Shown: positions 16,615-25,379, numbered from the stretch's first letter. The stretch: 64,000 bases of DNA from Pseudonocardia humida (GCF_023898865.1 NZ_JAGSOV010000035.1:1-64000); one strand, 5' to 3'. Program-made: numbers and translations. The notes: generated by a model not told the origin, from the sequence alone.

Positions 16615-17202
16615 TCACCGACGTCCCCGACGCCACGCTGGCAGACCGAGTGCCGCCCAGACGCGATCCAGCACTCGGTCGCGTCGGGCCGGGTCGACCG
16701 GTCCCGATTCCTCGAGCCTCGCGATGATCATGCCGTTGACGACGACGTCCAACGTGTCGGTGACGACGTCGGGATCCGGGACGCCGGACTCCGCGACGAA
16801 GCCGCGCATGAGCGTGTCCCACCATCTGTTGAACCCATCCAGTTCCGCTCGCAGCACCGGCTCGGCGGGGGCGGCGATCAGCAGGGCCAGCCAGAAGCGG
16901 CGTACCTGGTCGTTCAGGTCCGCGGCCGCCCAGCGCACCAGGGCCTGCAGACCGGCCGCGCCGGACAGGCCCGTGACGGCTGCCTCGGCCTCGGTCTTGC
17001 GCGTGGCGATCTCCCGCTGCACGGCATGGCGGAGCAACTCGTCTCTACCGGCGATGTAGTGGGTGACCGCAGAGGTGGACCCGCCGACCCGTTCGGCGAC
17101 GGCACGGATGGTCACGGCGGTGAAGCCGCGGTCGGCGGCGATGGCGAGCACCGCGTCGCTCACGGCGTCACGTCGGGCTGCGTGGTCGACCTGGCGGGGC
17201 AT
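16615..17202 (-). CDS. TetR-family transcriptional regulator
   Basis: A 195-residue regulator: helix-turn-helix region TIRAVAERVGGSTSAVTHYI near residue 35, with a C-terminal domain carrying RRFWLALLIAAPAEPVLRAE and FNRWWDTLMRGF. ATG 17202 (MPRQVDHAARR) begins directly upstream of the DNA-binding domain. Divergent from the broken amine oxidase, with two overlapping palindromes in the 49-base spacer, so it most likely repressed that gene and itself. Confidence 0.87.
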   Translation of the reverse strand: MPRQVDHAARRDAVSDAVLAIAADRGFTAVTIRAVAERVGGSTSAVTHYIAGRDELLRHAVQREIATRKTEAEAAVTGLSGAAGLQALVRWAAADLNDQVRRFWLALLIAAPAEPVLRAELDGFNRWWDTLMRGFVAESGVPDPDVVTDTLDVVVNGMIIARLEESGPVDPARRDRVLDRVWAALGLPAWRRGRR

Positions 17203-17222
17203 GCGCTCAGCGTACCTTGTAA

Positions 17223-17252
17223 TGCAACGGACGTTGTGCAACTGTTGTTGCA
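17223..17252. promoter_or_regulatory. double TetR operator
   Basis: Two overlapping inverted repeats: TGCAAC-ggac-GTTGTGCA (17223-17240, one extra base in the right arm) and the perfect TGCAAC-tgtt-GTTGCA (17237-17252). The second covers the first base of the amine-oxidase start codon. The arrangement is that of a cooperative autoregulatory TetR site. Confidence 0.65.
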
Positions 17253-18506
17253 TGATCGTGGTGGTCATCGGTGCGGGCTTTGCCGGGCTCGCGGCGGCCC
17301 GGGAGTTGCGCCGCAAGGGCGTCGACGTGACGGTGTTGGAAGCGGCGCAGCGGGTGGGCGGGCGCGCACAGACCGTCCGATCGGCCATGGGCTCGGCGGT
17401 GGACCTGGGCGGTGTGTGGATCGGCCGGGACCACGCTCGGATGGCGGAACTCGCCCTCGAACACGACGTGCGCACCTTCGCCACGCCCACACGGGGCAAG
17501 CGCGTGTTCCTGGACGGCGGCAGGGTCACCAGGTCGTTCCTGACCACTCTCGTCACCGGCGCTGCCCTGCTGCGCCTCTCCATGAGGGGCGCCCGAGGAC
17601 GACCACACGACGATCGCCGACTGGCTGGCCAGGGTCCCGCACCGAGCGGCACGTGCCCGATTGGAAGTGGTCGTCGCGGAAGCCCTCGCGGCCGATGCCG
17701 ACCAGGTGTCCCTGCACGCGTTCACCACGGCGGTCCGGGTTTCGGGTGGGCTCAGATCGATGTTCGGCGTCGAAGGCGGCGCGCAGGAGTCGCTGCTCAC
17801 GGGAGGCGCCGGGGCGCTCGCCGAACGGATGGCCGCCGACCTCGACATCCACCTGGCCCGGCCGGCGACCGCGATCACCCGCACCCCGGGCCACGTCGTG
17901 GTCGACACCCCGAGCGGCCGGATCCGCGCGGACAACGCCATCGTGGCCGTGCCGCCCCCGGTCGCCGCAGACATCCGACACGCCCCGCCGCTCCCCGCGG
18001 ACCGCGCCGCGCGCAACACCATCATGGGCACCGTCTACAAGGCAGTCGCCGTCTACGACACCCCGTACTGGCGCGCGACCGGGCGCAGCGGCGAGGTCAT
18101 CGCCATCAACGCACTGGTCCCGATGATCTTCGACGTCTCACCTCCGGACGGCCCCGGCCACCTCGCCGCGCTCGTCCCCGGCCACCGCGCCCGCGCCCTC
18201 GCCGCGATGATCCCGGAGGAACGACGGAACACCGTGCTGGGCACCGCCGCCCACGCGCTGGGCGCCCCCGCCAACCACCCGGTGGATTGGCACGAGAAGG
18301 CGTGGCAGGAGGACCCGCACGTCCGCGGCGGCTACTCGGCGCTTCCCCGCGTAGGCGCTCTCGCCACACTCACCGCGCCGCCGACACCTGCGGGCCGGGT
18401 CCACTGGGCGGGCGCGGAGACGGCCCGGACCTGGACCGGGTACCTGGAGGGTGCAGTCGAGTCCGGGCTGCGCGCGGCCCGCGAAGTCTTGGCGACGCTG
18501 TCTTAG
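17252..18506 (+). pseudogene. flavin-dependent amine oxidase, internally deleted and frameshifted
   Basis: The N-terminal part is intact: FAD dinucleotide-binding motif VVVIGAGFAGLAAARELRR, then GGRAQTVRSAMGSAVDLGG and LLRLSMRGA. At about 17588-17600 the frame jumps: the downstream frame reads PEDDHTTIADWLARVPHR and continues through GGAQESLLTGGAGALAERM to the C-terminal FAD motif HWAGAETARTWTGYLEGAV and the stop at 18506. Relatives have several dozen residues at the junction, so an internal deletion not divisible by three is likely. The protein would have oxidised a primary amine to an aldehyde with H2O2. Confidence 0.8.
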
Positions 18507-18579
18507 CTCGATCTTCAACCGGTGCGCTGTCGTCGGCCTGTGGCGGTGCCGTCACCTGCCACGAGTCCTTCGATGATCG

Positions 18580-18887
18580 GAGGTTGGCGGGGCACTCCGC
18601 ACCCTGCTCGGCGGACCCGCCTCCCGGACCGAGCGGTTCACCTCCGGCGTCGCGGACCTGGAGCCGGCGAGCAGGCGGAGATCTACTACGTGGTCCGGGG
18701 CGAGCTGGTGCTCGCGCTGGACGGAGTGGAGCACCCGCTGCGCGCCGGGTCGGCGGTGTTCATCCCCGGCGGCGTGACGCACGGTGTCCGGAACGCCGGG
18801 AGCACGGCGGCGCGGTTGTTCTCCACCTCGGCGGCCGGTTCCTTCGACGAGGTGAGTGCGTGTTCGTGGGGTGGGTGCCCCGGCTGA
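18580..18887 (+). pseudogene. cupin-domain protein, frameshifted
   Basis: Reading one frame gives EVGGALRTLLGGPASRTERF and TSGVADLEPG; the next frame gives GEQAEIYYVVRGELVLALDG and PLRAGSAVFIPGGVTHGVRN, a clear single-domain cupin with the GxxAEIYYVVxGE and PxGxxHxxxN motifs. The break lies where GAGCCGGCGAG would need one more G. The end also departs from cupin-like sequence. It follows the amine oxidase and may have belonged to the same transcription unit. Confidence 0.7.
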
Positions 18888-19000
18888 CCCGCGCGCCCGC
18901 AACCGCCATCTCGCCGGAGCCGAGCGCCTCTGATCGCTGCGCTGGAGCAGGGTCGGGTCGATCCGGCACGAGTCGGGCCCGTGCCCCGGCTCCGCGGCGA

Positions 19001-20176
19001 TCAGCCTGCGGGGATGACGTCGAGCTCGGGGAGCTCACGGGCGTCCTCGACGAGCACCCCGTCGAGCTGCCCGTCGCGGAGCAACCGGTCGATGGTGGTG
19101 CCCAGGACGGTGGTCAGGACGGTGTGCATCCGCATCGGGGGGATCGGGCCGGTGCCGGAGAGGCCCTGAACGGGCCAGGCGACGAAGTAGTGGGCCGGGT
19201 CGCCGAAGGCGTTGTGCCCGGCTCCGGTGATCGTCGCGATCGTGCTCGGCGGGGTCGCGGCTCGTCGCCGGCTCAACCAGTCGAGGTACTCGGCCGGCTG
19301 CCCCTCCCCGGCGCATGGGGTGACGGCGGCGCAGCCGGCGTCCGCGGCGAGGAGCAGTTCGGGCTTGGTCGGCGCGCCGGTGGGGAGGGCGGGTTGCGGG
19401 CCGTCCAGGTTGGTCGACCCGACGCATCGCGGGGTGAGCTCGCAGGCCAGAACGGCCGCGCCGCCGCCGAGGGAGTGCCCGATGAACACCGTGCGGTCCT
19501 CCTGCACGTCGAGGCCGGCGACGAGTGGGGCGGTGGTGAGGGCAGCGTGGAGGGCGACGATGTCGGTGGCCTCCTGCTGGAGCAGCGCGTCGATCTCGTC
19601 CGGGGCCGGCGGGGCGGAGGCGGTCGGGGTCGTGCGGGGCTGCCCGTCGACGACCCGGGCCGGGGTGCTCGGCGGGACGAGGACCGCGACGACGTGGCCG
19701 CGGCTCGCGAGCTCCTCGCCCAGCGCGCTGTACATCCACGGCGCGTTCTCGTAGCCGGGGGCGAGCACGACGACCGGGTGCGGGCCGGGTGCGGGAACGG
19801 CGTCGCGGCGCGCGGACGGCCGCACGGCGTCGACGTCCTGCAGCAACCAGCCGAGGCCGATCGTGGGTGGCAGCGAACCCGGGCCGGACCAGCCCTCGGG
19901 GACGTACTCGGCGGGTGCGGCGGTGCCCGCGGTTCGGGGGTCGGCGGGGTACCAGATCCAGGCGGCGCGGCGCGCCTCGGCTGTGGTCGTGCCGGCCGCG
20001 TCGACGGTGGTGATGACCCGTCCCACCGGGTGCGGGCCGCTGGGTGTGGGCAGCGCCAGGGGTCGGGAGCGCAGGAACCCGACCACGACCAGGTACCCCA
20101 GCAGCAGCGCGACGACCAGGAGCACCGCGACTCCCACGCGTCGGCGGACCCGGCGTCGCACCTCGATCGCCGACAT
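19001..20176 (-). CDS. membrane-anchored alpha/beta hydrolase (PAF-acetylhydrolase-like)
   Basis: A 391-residue protein with one N-terminal transmembrane segment (VGVAVLLVVALLLGYLVVVGF) and an extracytoplasmic hydrolase domain. VVVLAPGYENAPWMYSAL gives the oxyanion loop, FIGHSLGGGAAVL the nucleophile elbow, and GAGHNAFGD a candidate catalytic His. The arrangement resembles platelet-activating-factor acetylhydrolase/dienelactone-hydrolase-like lipases. ATG 20176 fits the signal-anchor; a start at 20221 would add 15 residues. Function probably ester hydrolysis outside the membrane. Confidence 0.75.
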   Translation of the reverse strand: MSAIEVRRRVRRRVGVAVLLVVALLLGYLVVVGFLRSRPLALPTPSGPHPVGRVITTVDAAGTTTAEARRAAWIWYPADPRTAGTAAPAEYVPEGWSGPGSLPPTIGLGWLLQDVDAVRPSARRDAVPAPGPHPVVVLAPGYENAPWMYSALGEELASRGHVVAVLVPPSTPARVVDGQPRTTPTASAPPAPDEIDALLQQEATDIVALHAALTTAPLVAGLDVQEDRTVFIGHSLGGGAAVLACELTPRCVGSTNLDGPQPALPTGAPTKPELLLAADAGCAAVTPCAGEGQPAEYLDWLSRRRAATPPSTIATITGAGHNAFGDPAHYFVAWPVQGLSGTGPIPPMRMHTVLTTVLGTTIDRLLRDGQLDGVLVEDARELPELDVIPAG

Positions 20177-20286
20177 GGTGCCTCCCGACTCGACCGCTTC
20201 CACTTCCCGTATTATTACCAATAGTGGGAACGCTGGTCCAGGTGCGGGTCCGTGCGATCCTGCGGCCGGGGTGAAGGGGGTGCGCG

Positions 20287-20398
20287 GTGGATGACGTGCA
20301 CGGCTTCGCGTTCGTCCGGCACGGCGACGGGCGTGCGTACCGGTTCCACCGGGAAGGGGGCCGAGGGGTACCGCTACGCCCTCGTCGTAGATGAGTGA
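20287..20398 (+). pseudogene. possible broken small gene upstream of the CPBP protease
   Basis: From GTG 20287 the frame reads VDDVHGFAFVRHGDGRAYRF then HREGG; shifting frame at about 20362 continues EGYRYALVVDE to a stop at 20398. The codon usage and mixed aromatic/charged content look protein-like, but no family is recognised and the piece is very short. Confidence 0.25.
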
Positions 20399-21215
20399 TC
20401 ATCCGGATGGACGGGGTGCGGGAGCGGTGAGCTCCACGATCGTGCGGCGGCACCCCGTCGTGGTGTTCTGCGTGCTGCTGGCCGTGGTCAGTTGGCCGGT
20501 GCAGGTGTTCATGCCGGGGTCTGCGGTGCTGACGCTCGTCGGGCCGAGCGTCTGCGCGTTCGTCGTCACCTACCTCGCGCAGGGGCGGGAGGGGGTTCGG
20601 GCGCTGTGGCGGCGCGTGCTGCGCTGGCGGGTGCCGGTGCGGTTCTACGTCGTGGCGCTCGTCGGGCTCGGCGCCACCGTGCTCGCGGTGGCCTACGCCG
20701 TCACCGCCGTGTTCTTCCCCGCCGACCTGGCGCCGCCCTCGGTGCCGGTGCTGCTGTCGACGCCGATCAACTTCGTGCTGATCTTCGTGCTGGCCGGGTT
20801 GGGCGAGGAGTTCGGGTGGCGCGGGTTCGCCCTGCCTCGCCTGCAGGAGCGGCACGGGTCGGTGCGGGCGAGCGTCGTGGTCGGTCTGCTGTGGGCCGTC
20901 TGGCACTACCCGAAGATCCTCGTCGAGTACGGAGGACCGACGGCGACGCTCGCCTGGTTCACCGTCGGCGTCGTGGCGGCGTCGGTGGTCTACGCGTGGC
21001 TGTTCGACGCCACCGGGGGCAGCGTCCTGCTGGTCGCGCTCATGCACGCCGCGGAGAACACCTGGACGGGACTGCCCTTCCGGGAGGTGTTCAGCTTCGT
21101 CCCGCCCGGCTTCGCGTTCTTCGACGCGGTGCGCGAGTGCACGTTCGTGCTGATGGCGGTGGCGGTCGTGCTCCTCGCCGGGCGCCGTCCCCCGCGCGGC
21201 GACGGGAGCTCGTAG
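20391..21215 (+). CDS. CPBP-family intramembrane metalloprotease
   Basis: A 274-residue polytopic membrane protein with about seven helices. The CPBP (Abi/CAAX-like) motifs are present: GLGEEFGWRGFALPRLQ (EExxxR) and LLWAVWHYPKI (W-H), with a later His in LMHAAENTW that would complete metal binding. ATG at 20391. Substrate unknown; homologues process membrane proteins or confer immunity to peptides. Confidence 0.85.
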   Translation: MSDHPDGRGAGAVSSTIVRRHPVVVFCVLLAVVSWPVQVFMPGSAVLTLVGPSVCAFVVTYLAQGREGVRALWRRVLRWRVPVRFYVVALVGLGATVLAVAYAVTAVFFPADLAPPSVPVLLSTPINFVLIFVLAGLGEEFGWRGFALPRLQERHGSVRASVVVGLLWAVWHYPKILVEYGGPTATLAWFTVGVVAASVVYAWLFDATGGSVLLVALMHAAENTWTGLPFREVFSFVPPGFAFFDAVRECTFVLMAVAVVLLAGRRPPRGDGSS

Positions 21216-21225
21216 CGTCGGCGGT

Positions 21226-21972
21226 GTGGCCGGTCCCCTGCACTTCGACGCCCTCGCCGAGACCTACGAGAAGGCGCGCCCGCCCTACCCGGAGGCGCTG
21301 TGGAGCCGCCTCGGGGAGCTCGGGGTGCTGCGACCCGGCGTGCGCGTGCTCGAACTGGGCGCCGGTTCCGGCCAGGCCACGGCGCGGTTGCTCGGAGCGG
21401 GCGCCGAGGTCGTGGCGGTCGAACCGGGTGGCGCCCTCGCCGCCCGCCTCCGGCAGCGGTGCCCGGGGGCGCGGGTCGTGGTCGCCCGCGCCGAGGACGC
21501 CGAGCTGGGTGGGGCCCGGTTCGACCTGGCCGTGGCGGCGACGTCGGTGCACTGGCTCGACCTGGACGTCGTGCTCCCCGCGCTGCACCGGGCCGTCGTA
21601 CCGGGTGGGCACTTCGCGGTGTGGCGCACGGCGTTCGGCGATCCCCGGGTGCGGACGCGGTTCCGGGACCGCGTGGACGCGATCGTCGCCCGGCGGGGCG
21701 ACGAGCCGGTCCGGCCGGGTCCCGGTGAGCTCGACACGGCGCGGTGGGCCGAACGCCTGTCGGCGAGCGGCGCGTTCGCGGTCGTCCACGTCGAGGAGTT
21801 CCGGTGGCGCATCGACCTCGGCGCGGACCAGGTCCACGGGCTGTTCCGCACCTTCAGCGACTGGACCGCCGACGAGGCGGCCGCGGCCGGCCGGGCGGCT
21901 CGCGACCTGGGCGGGACGGTGACCGAGCACTACGTCACGCCGTTGGTGATGCTGCGGCGCGGCGACGCCTGA
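21226..21972 (+). CDS. class I SAM-dependent methyltransferase
   Basis: A 248-residue methyltransferase. Motif I is VLELGAGSGQATARLL, the ribose-binding acidic residue is in VVAVEPGG, and the post-motif SVHWLDLDVVLPALHRAVVP is typical of small-molecule methyltransferases with an HWxD segment. GTG at 21226, ten bases after the CPBP stop, so probably co-transcribed. Acceptor unknown. Confidence 0.82.
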   Translation: MAGPLHFDALAETYEKARPPYPEALWSRLGELGVLRPGVRVLELGAGSGQATARLLGAGAEVVAVEPGGALAARLRQRCPGARVVVARAEDAELGGARFDLAVAATSVHWLDLDVVLPALHRAVVPGGHFAVWRTAFGDPRVRTRFRDRVDAIVARRGDEPVRPGPGELDTARWAERLSASGAFAVVHVEEFRWRIDLGADQVHGLFRTFSDWTADEAAAAGRAARDLGGTVTEHYVTPLVMLRRGDA

Positions 21973-22023
21973 CGCTCCCGGAGCGGGAACGGGCACCGAC
22001 GCTCGTCGGGCGGTGGCGGGGGC

Positions 22024-23088
22024 TCACGGCGGGGGTGCGGAGCGCAGGTCGACGGCCACGTCGTCGTTGCGCAGGACCAGGTAGCGGGCCTCGAAGTCGT
22101 CGGGCACGGCGTAGCAGACGTACCCCTCCCGCGGTCCGTCGTGCCGGTCCGGGACGGCGTCCGGGGCGCCTGCGCAGGCCGGCTCCTGGTCGAGCCGCAC
22201 CGTGCTCCCGCGGCCCTCCCCGAGCAGGAGCAGGACGGTGGGCAGGCGGGCGCGCCGGGCGGGTGGGGCGGGCTCGACGCGCACGGGGATCCGGACCGTC
22301 GAGAAGACCTCGTCGATCCCGGGGTCCGCTCCGGCGGGCAGCCCGGTCCGCGGTGGTCCGGTGACGGTGACGGTCGTGTCGAGGTCCGTCGGCACCGCGG
22401 TCCCGATGGGCACGACCGCGTCGACGCGGAACGTGCTGCGGTTGGGGTCGGACGGCGTGGCGGTGGGCGGGTCGAGGTAGTGCTGCATGGCGTCGCGGAC
22501 CGGGTAGGGGTAGGCGCCGATGTCGTGCTGGCGCGGCAGGACGACCAGGACCAGGGCCGCTCCGAGCGGCATCAGCGCGAACGCGACGACCACCGCGCGC
22601 GGTGCGACCCAGCCCAGCCACAGTGCGGCTCCGGCCACCAGCAGGCACCCGACGCGCAGGACGACGGCCCCCCAGTGGTTCTCGACGTCGATCACGGTCT
22701 GCGGCGCGCGCACCAGCAGGACCCGGCCGTCGGCCGCCGACCGGGTGATCACGACGGGCGCGCCGAGGTCGAGTTCGGCGAGGGCGCCGGCCCCGCTGCC
22801 GGCGGCGTCGAGGTCGATCGCGGCGCCGTCGGCGGTGACGGCGACGGCGTTGTGGATGTAGCTGACGCGACCGGTCGACCCGCGGCGCTCCACGCTGGAC
22901 TCGACGACCACCGCGCGGGTGTCCGCGGTCGGGGACGCCGCGTGGACCACCCACTCGACCGGCAGCACGAGTGCGGCCCCGGCGAGCAGGAGCAGGAGGT
23001 GGCGCACCCACGGGTTGGCGGCCGAGCGCTGCCGCAGGCTCTGCGGGCCCGTCCGCGTCGTCGGCACGGGTCGATCATGGCTGTGCAC
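22024..23088 (-). CDS. membrane protein of unknown function
   Basis: A protein of about 354 residues with an N-terminal helix (HLLLLLAGAALVLPVEWVV) after a basic cytoplasmic start, an extracytoplasmic segment, and two adjacent helices (VLRVGCLLVAGAALWLGWV; VVVAFALMPLGAALVLVVL), then a large extracytoplasmic C-terminal domain containing two Cys (ACAGAP; YVCYAVP). GTG 23088 (VHSHDRP) is taken; GTG 23067 is equally plausible. No family recognised. Confidence 0.6.
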   Translation of the reverse strand: MHSHDRPVPTTRTGPQSLRQRSAANPWVRHLLLLLAGAALVLPVEWVVHAASPTADTRAVVVESSVERRGSTGRVSYIHNAVAVTADGAAIDLDAAGSGAGALAELDLGAPVVITRSAADGRVLLVRAPQTVIDVENHWGAVVLRVGCLLVAGAALWLGWVAPRAVVVAFALMPLGAALVLVVLPRQHDIGAYPYPVRDAMQHYLDPPTATPSDPNRSTFRVDAVVPIGTAVPTDLDTTVTVTGPPRTGLPAGADPGIDEVFSTVRIPVRVEPAPPARRARLPTVLLLLGEGRGSTVRLDQEPACAGAPDAVPDRHDGPREGYVCYAVPDDFEARYLVLRNDDVAVDLRSAPPP

Positions 23089-23188
23089 CGTGGTCGGGAC
23101 CTCAGCAGGACTACTGATCCGAGAAATGGATGTGATGTTCATCACTTGTCTCGGGCGGCCGTCGTCCGTAACGTGCTCGTCTGCTGAC

Positions 23189-23620
23189 GTGGATCTCGAC
23201 GCACTCCGTGCCTTCATCGCCGCGTTCCCCGACACCCTGATCGTCGAAGGCGGCGCGGACATCTACGCCATCCACGACCCGGACGGCGACTACGAGCAGC
23301 GCCCCCGCCAGGGCTGGGCCACCGTCATGACCTCCGACGCCTACGACTCGGCGTCCGACCTCGACCGGCCCGGGGTGTTCCGGCTCAACATCGGGCTCCC
23401 GCGCGACCGCTTCCGCGAGCTGGTCGACCCGGACGCCGAGTACGACACGACGGCCCTGGACGTGCTGTTCCCGCACCCCGTCTACGGCTCGATGAACTGG
23501 GTGTCCGTGCTCAACCCCGACACCACCTGGCCCCTGGTCCAGCAGCTGCTCGCCGACGCGCACGCGTTCGCCGTGCGCAAGCACGACAACGCCGCACGCC
23601 GGCGCGAGGCGCGTCGATAA
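23189..23620 (+). CDS. DUF6194-like protein
   Basis: A 143-residue soluble protein. DLDALRAFIAAFPDTLIVEG, WATVMTSDAYDSASDLDRPG and FRLNIGLPRDRFREL match the pattern I associate with the actinobacterial DUF6194 family, followed by LFPHPVYGSMNWVSVLNP. These proteins have no known activity. GTG 23189 is the first start before the conserved region. Confidence 0.7.
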   Translation: MDLDALRAFIAAFPDTLIVEGGADIYAIHDPDGDYEQRPRQGWATVMTSDAYDSASDLDRPGVFRLNIGLPRDRFRELVDPDAEYDTTALDVLFPHPVYGSMNWVSVLNPDTTWPLVQQLLADAHAFAVRKHDNAARRREARR

Positions 23621-23659
23621 CCGGCGGAACCGCCCCAGCTCCGCTGCTAGCCTGCCGCG

Positions 23660-23719
23660 ATGCGCACGATCGGGAGGAGCTGGTGGCCGCAGGCAGGCGG
23701 CTCCTCCGACGTGCGCTGA
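23660..23719 (+). CDS. Trp-Trp leader peptide of trpS
   Basis: A 19-codon ORF, MRTIGRSWWPQAGGSSDVR, with two adjacent TGG codons, starting at ATG 23660 and ending TGA 23719, 91 bases before trpS. The coding sequence itself forms a hairpin: GCGCACG pairs with CGTGCGC and GGAGGAGC with GCTCCTCC, with the Trp codons just 3' of the left arm. This is the layout of a ribosome-sensing leader peptide. Confidence 0.7.
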   Translation: MRTIGRSWWPQAGGSSDVR

Positions 23720-23760
23720 CGATCAGCGAAGCCATCGAGGCCGCCCGCGCGGGCGGCCTC
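23660..23760 (+). promoter_or_regulatory. tryptophan-responsive transcription attenuator of trpS
   Basis: Elements in order: leader ORF with TGGTGG; 1:2 hairpin (23662-23668 with 23710-23716, and 23673-23680 with 23700-23707, both perfect); a small CGCTGA/TCAGCG hairpin over the leader stop; and a perfect 24-base palindrome at 23737-23760 (12-base arm GAGGCCGCCCGC) placed as the terminator. Ribosome stalling at the Trp codons would break the 1:2 hairpin and could free strand 2 to compete with the terminator; the exact antiterminator pairing is not resolved by eye. Auxiliary TrpRS genes in Streptomyces are known to be controlled by ribosome-mediated attenuation. Confidence 0.7.
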
Positions 23761-23810
23761 GGTGCGTTCCCGGGCCGTGGCGGGGTGGCCACCGACCCGA
23801 GGGGACATCG

Positions 23811-24776
23811 ATGCGACTGTCCGGCATCACCCCGTCCGGCCACCCCCACCTCGGCAACCACCTCGGCGCGATCCGGCGCTGGGCGTCCGACGGCGGACCG
23901 GACGACCTGTACTTCGTCTCCGACCTGCACGCGATGACGACGAGCCACGACCCGGCCCGGCTGCGGGCGCGCACCAGCGAGGCGCTGGCCGTGCTGGTGG
24001 CCTCCGGGATCCCGGCCGAGCGGGTGTTCGTGCAGTCGGACCTGGCGCGCCAGCTGGGTGCGCTGACCTGGGTCCTGGAGTGCACCTGCAGCTTCGGCGA
24101 GGCCGCCCGGATGATCCAGTTCAAGGAGAAGGGCAGCGGGCGGGCCGGCGTGCGGCTGAGCCTGCTGACCTACCCGGTGCTGATGGCCGCGGACATCCTG
24201 CTGCAGGGCGCGGCGGAGGTCCCGGTGGGCGAGGACCAGAACCAGCACGTCGAGCTGGCGCGAGCGCTGGCCCGGCGGTTCAACGGCAGCTACGGCGAGG
24301 TGTTCGCGGTGCCCCGGGCGGTGCTGCCGCCGACCGGCGCGCGGGTGCGCGACCTGGCCGATCCCGCGCGGAAGATGTCGAAGTCGGCGCGGGACGCGGC
24401 CGGGGTGGTGTTCGTGCTCGACGAGCCCGACCTGATCCGGCGCAAGGTGCGGCGCGCCGTGACCGACGCGTCCACCGACGTCGTCTACGCGCCGGGCGAG
24501 CGACCCGGGGTGGCGAACCTGCTGGAGATCCTGGCCGGCTGCCGCGGTGGCCGCCCGGCCGATCTGGCCGCGGAGTTCGCCTCCTACGGCGCGGTGAAGG
24601 AGGCCGTGGCGGAGGCGGTGATCGAGACGCTGCGCCCGGTCCGCGAGCGGACGGTCGCGCTGCTCGCGGACGCGGGCGAGCTGGCCCGGGTGCGCAGGGA
24701 CGGAGCTGCCCGGGCCGCCGAGCGGGGCGAGCAGCGGCTGAGCTCCGCGCTGCGGTTGATCGGCGCGGGCGGATGA
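23811..24776 (+). CDS. trpS: tryptophanyl-tRNA synthetase
   Basis: A 321-residue class I synthetase that charges tRNA-Trp. The HIGH-type motif is PSGHPHLGNHLGA at residues 8-20; the KMSKS loop is in ARKMSKSARD near residue 187. GEDQNQHVELARALARRFN is also characteristic. Length fits bacterial TrpRS (about 320-340). ATG 23811 follows GAGGGGAC. It sits behind a Trp leader-peptide attenuator, which suggests an inducible, possibly second, TrpRS. In Streptomyces such auxiliary enzymes tolerate the inhibitor indolmycin; whether this one does cannot be read from sequence, and the genome's other trpS, if any, is outside the window. Confidence 0.93.
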   Translation: MRLSGITPSGHPHLGNHLGAIRRWASDGGPDDLYFVSDLHAMTTSHDPARLRARTSEALAVLVASGIPAERVFVQSDLARQLGALTWVLECTCSFGEAARMIQFKEKGSGRAGVRLSLLTYPVLMAADILLQGAAEVPVGEDQNQHVELARALARRFNGSYGEVFAVPRAVLPPTGARVRDLADPARKMSKSARDAAGVVFVLDEPDLIRRKVRRAVTDASTDVVYAPGERPGVANLLEILAGCRGGRPADLAAEFASYGAVKEAVAEAVIETLRPVRERTVALLADAGELARVRRDGAARAAERGEQRLSSALRLIGAGG

Positions 24777-24806
24777 CGACCAGCCGTGCGCGGTGCCGGT
24801 CCCGCT

Positions 24807-25310
24807 CTACCCGGAGGTGCTGCTCCGCTCCACCGCGTCCAGCACGTCGGCCCACGTCTGCGTGACCTCCACGTAGTCGGGCGCCGGCCCGCGCTGCGGC
24901 CCGAACAGGTAGTGGCGCCGCACCGCGCCGCGGATGGCGTCGTGCACGTCGGGGCGGTCGTCGACGAAGTCGGTGAGGCCGAGGTCCAGGCAGTGGTCGC
25001 GCTTCTGCGGTCGGCGCAGGCAGAACCGCAGCGCCGCGGGGTCGATGCCGGTGCGGCCGAAGACGTCGTGCGCGGCGAGCCAGCGCCGGGTGCGGTCCTG
25101 CACCCGCGGCCCGCACTTCGAGACCAGCCACACCCGTCCGTCCGACCGCTCGACGAGCCGCGCGAGCGCGTCGACGGCGCCGGGGACCTCGGGGGTGGCG
25201 AGCATGGTCGCCTCGTCGCCGGTGAAGAAGGCGGTGTCGCCGCCGCCGGGGTGGTCGGGGCCGGCGATGATCACGCGGCCGATGTCGACGCCGAACCGGA
25301 TGTCGTCCAT
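24807..25310 (-). CDS. HAD-like protein
   Basis: A 167-residue protein beginning MDDIRFGVDIGRVIIAG, where the first Asp of the HAD motif is present but the second is Gly. WLVSKCG could be motif II, CLRRPQKRDHCLDLG carries the Lys/Arg of motif III, and DFVDDRPDVHDAI is a good motif IV (DD). It is likely a HAD-superfamily phosphatase-like or degenerate nucleotidase. Convergent with trpS across 30 bases. Confidence 0.65.
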   Translation of the reverse strand: MDDIRFGVDIGRVIIAGPDHPGGGDTAFFTGDEATMLATPEVPGAVDALARLVERSDGRVWLVSKCGPRVQDRTRRWLAAHDVFGRTGIDPAALRFCLRRPQKRDHCLDLGLTDFVDDRPDVHDAIRGAVRRHYLFGPQRGPAPDYVEVTQTWADVLDAVERSSTSG

Positions 25311-25342
25311 GCCGTCAGCGTGGGGGCCGCGAGTCCGATCCG

Positions 25343-25373
25343 GAACTATGGATGGTCCGGTGCTCTATAGTTC
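25343..25373. promoter_or_regulatory. inverted repeat upstream of LysR gene
   Basis: GAACTAT (25343-25349) and ATAGTTC (25367-25373), perfect 7-base arms separated by 17 bases, ending just before the ATG at 25380. TATAGT within the right arm could be the -10 box. Fits an autoregulatory LysR site and would occlude the promoter. Confidence 0.45.
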
Positions 25374-25379
25374 TGGCCT

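Noticed and set aside
17063-20224. A single plus-strand frame of more than 1000 codons spanning the amine oxidase to the lipase-like gene
   Set aside because: It contains the real amine-oxidase N-terminus only up to the frame break; the rest is shadow of genes in other frames.
23621-23810. T-box riboswitch upstream of trpS
   Set aside because: No T-box consensus or stem I is visible; the Trp-codon leader peptide explains the hairpins.
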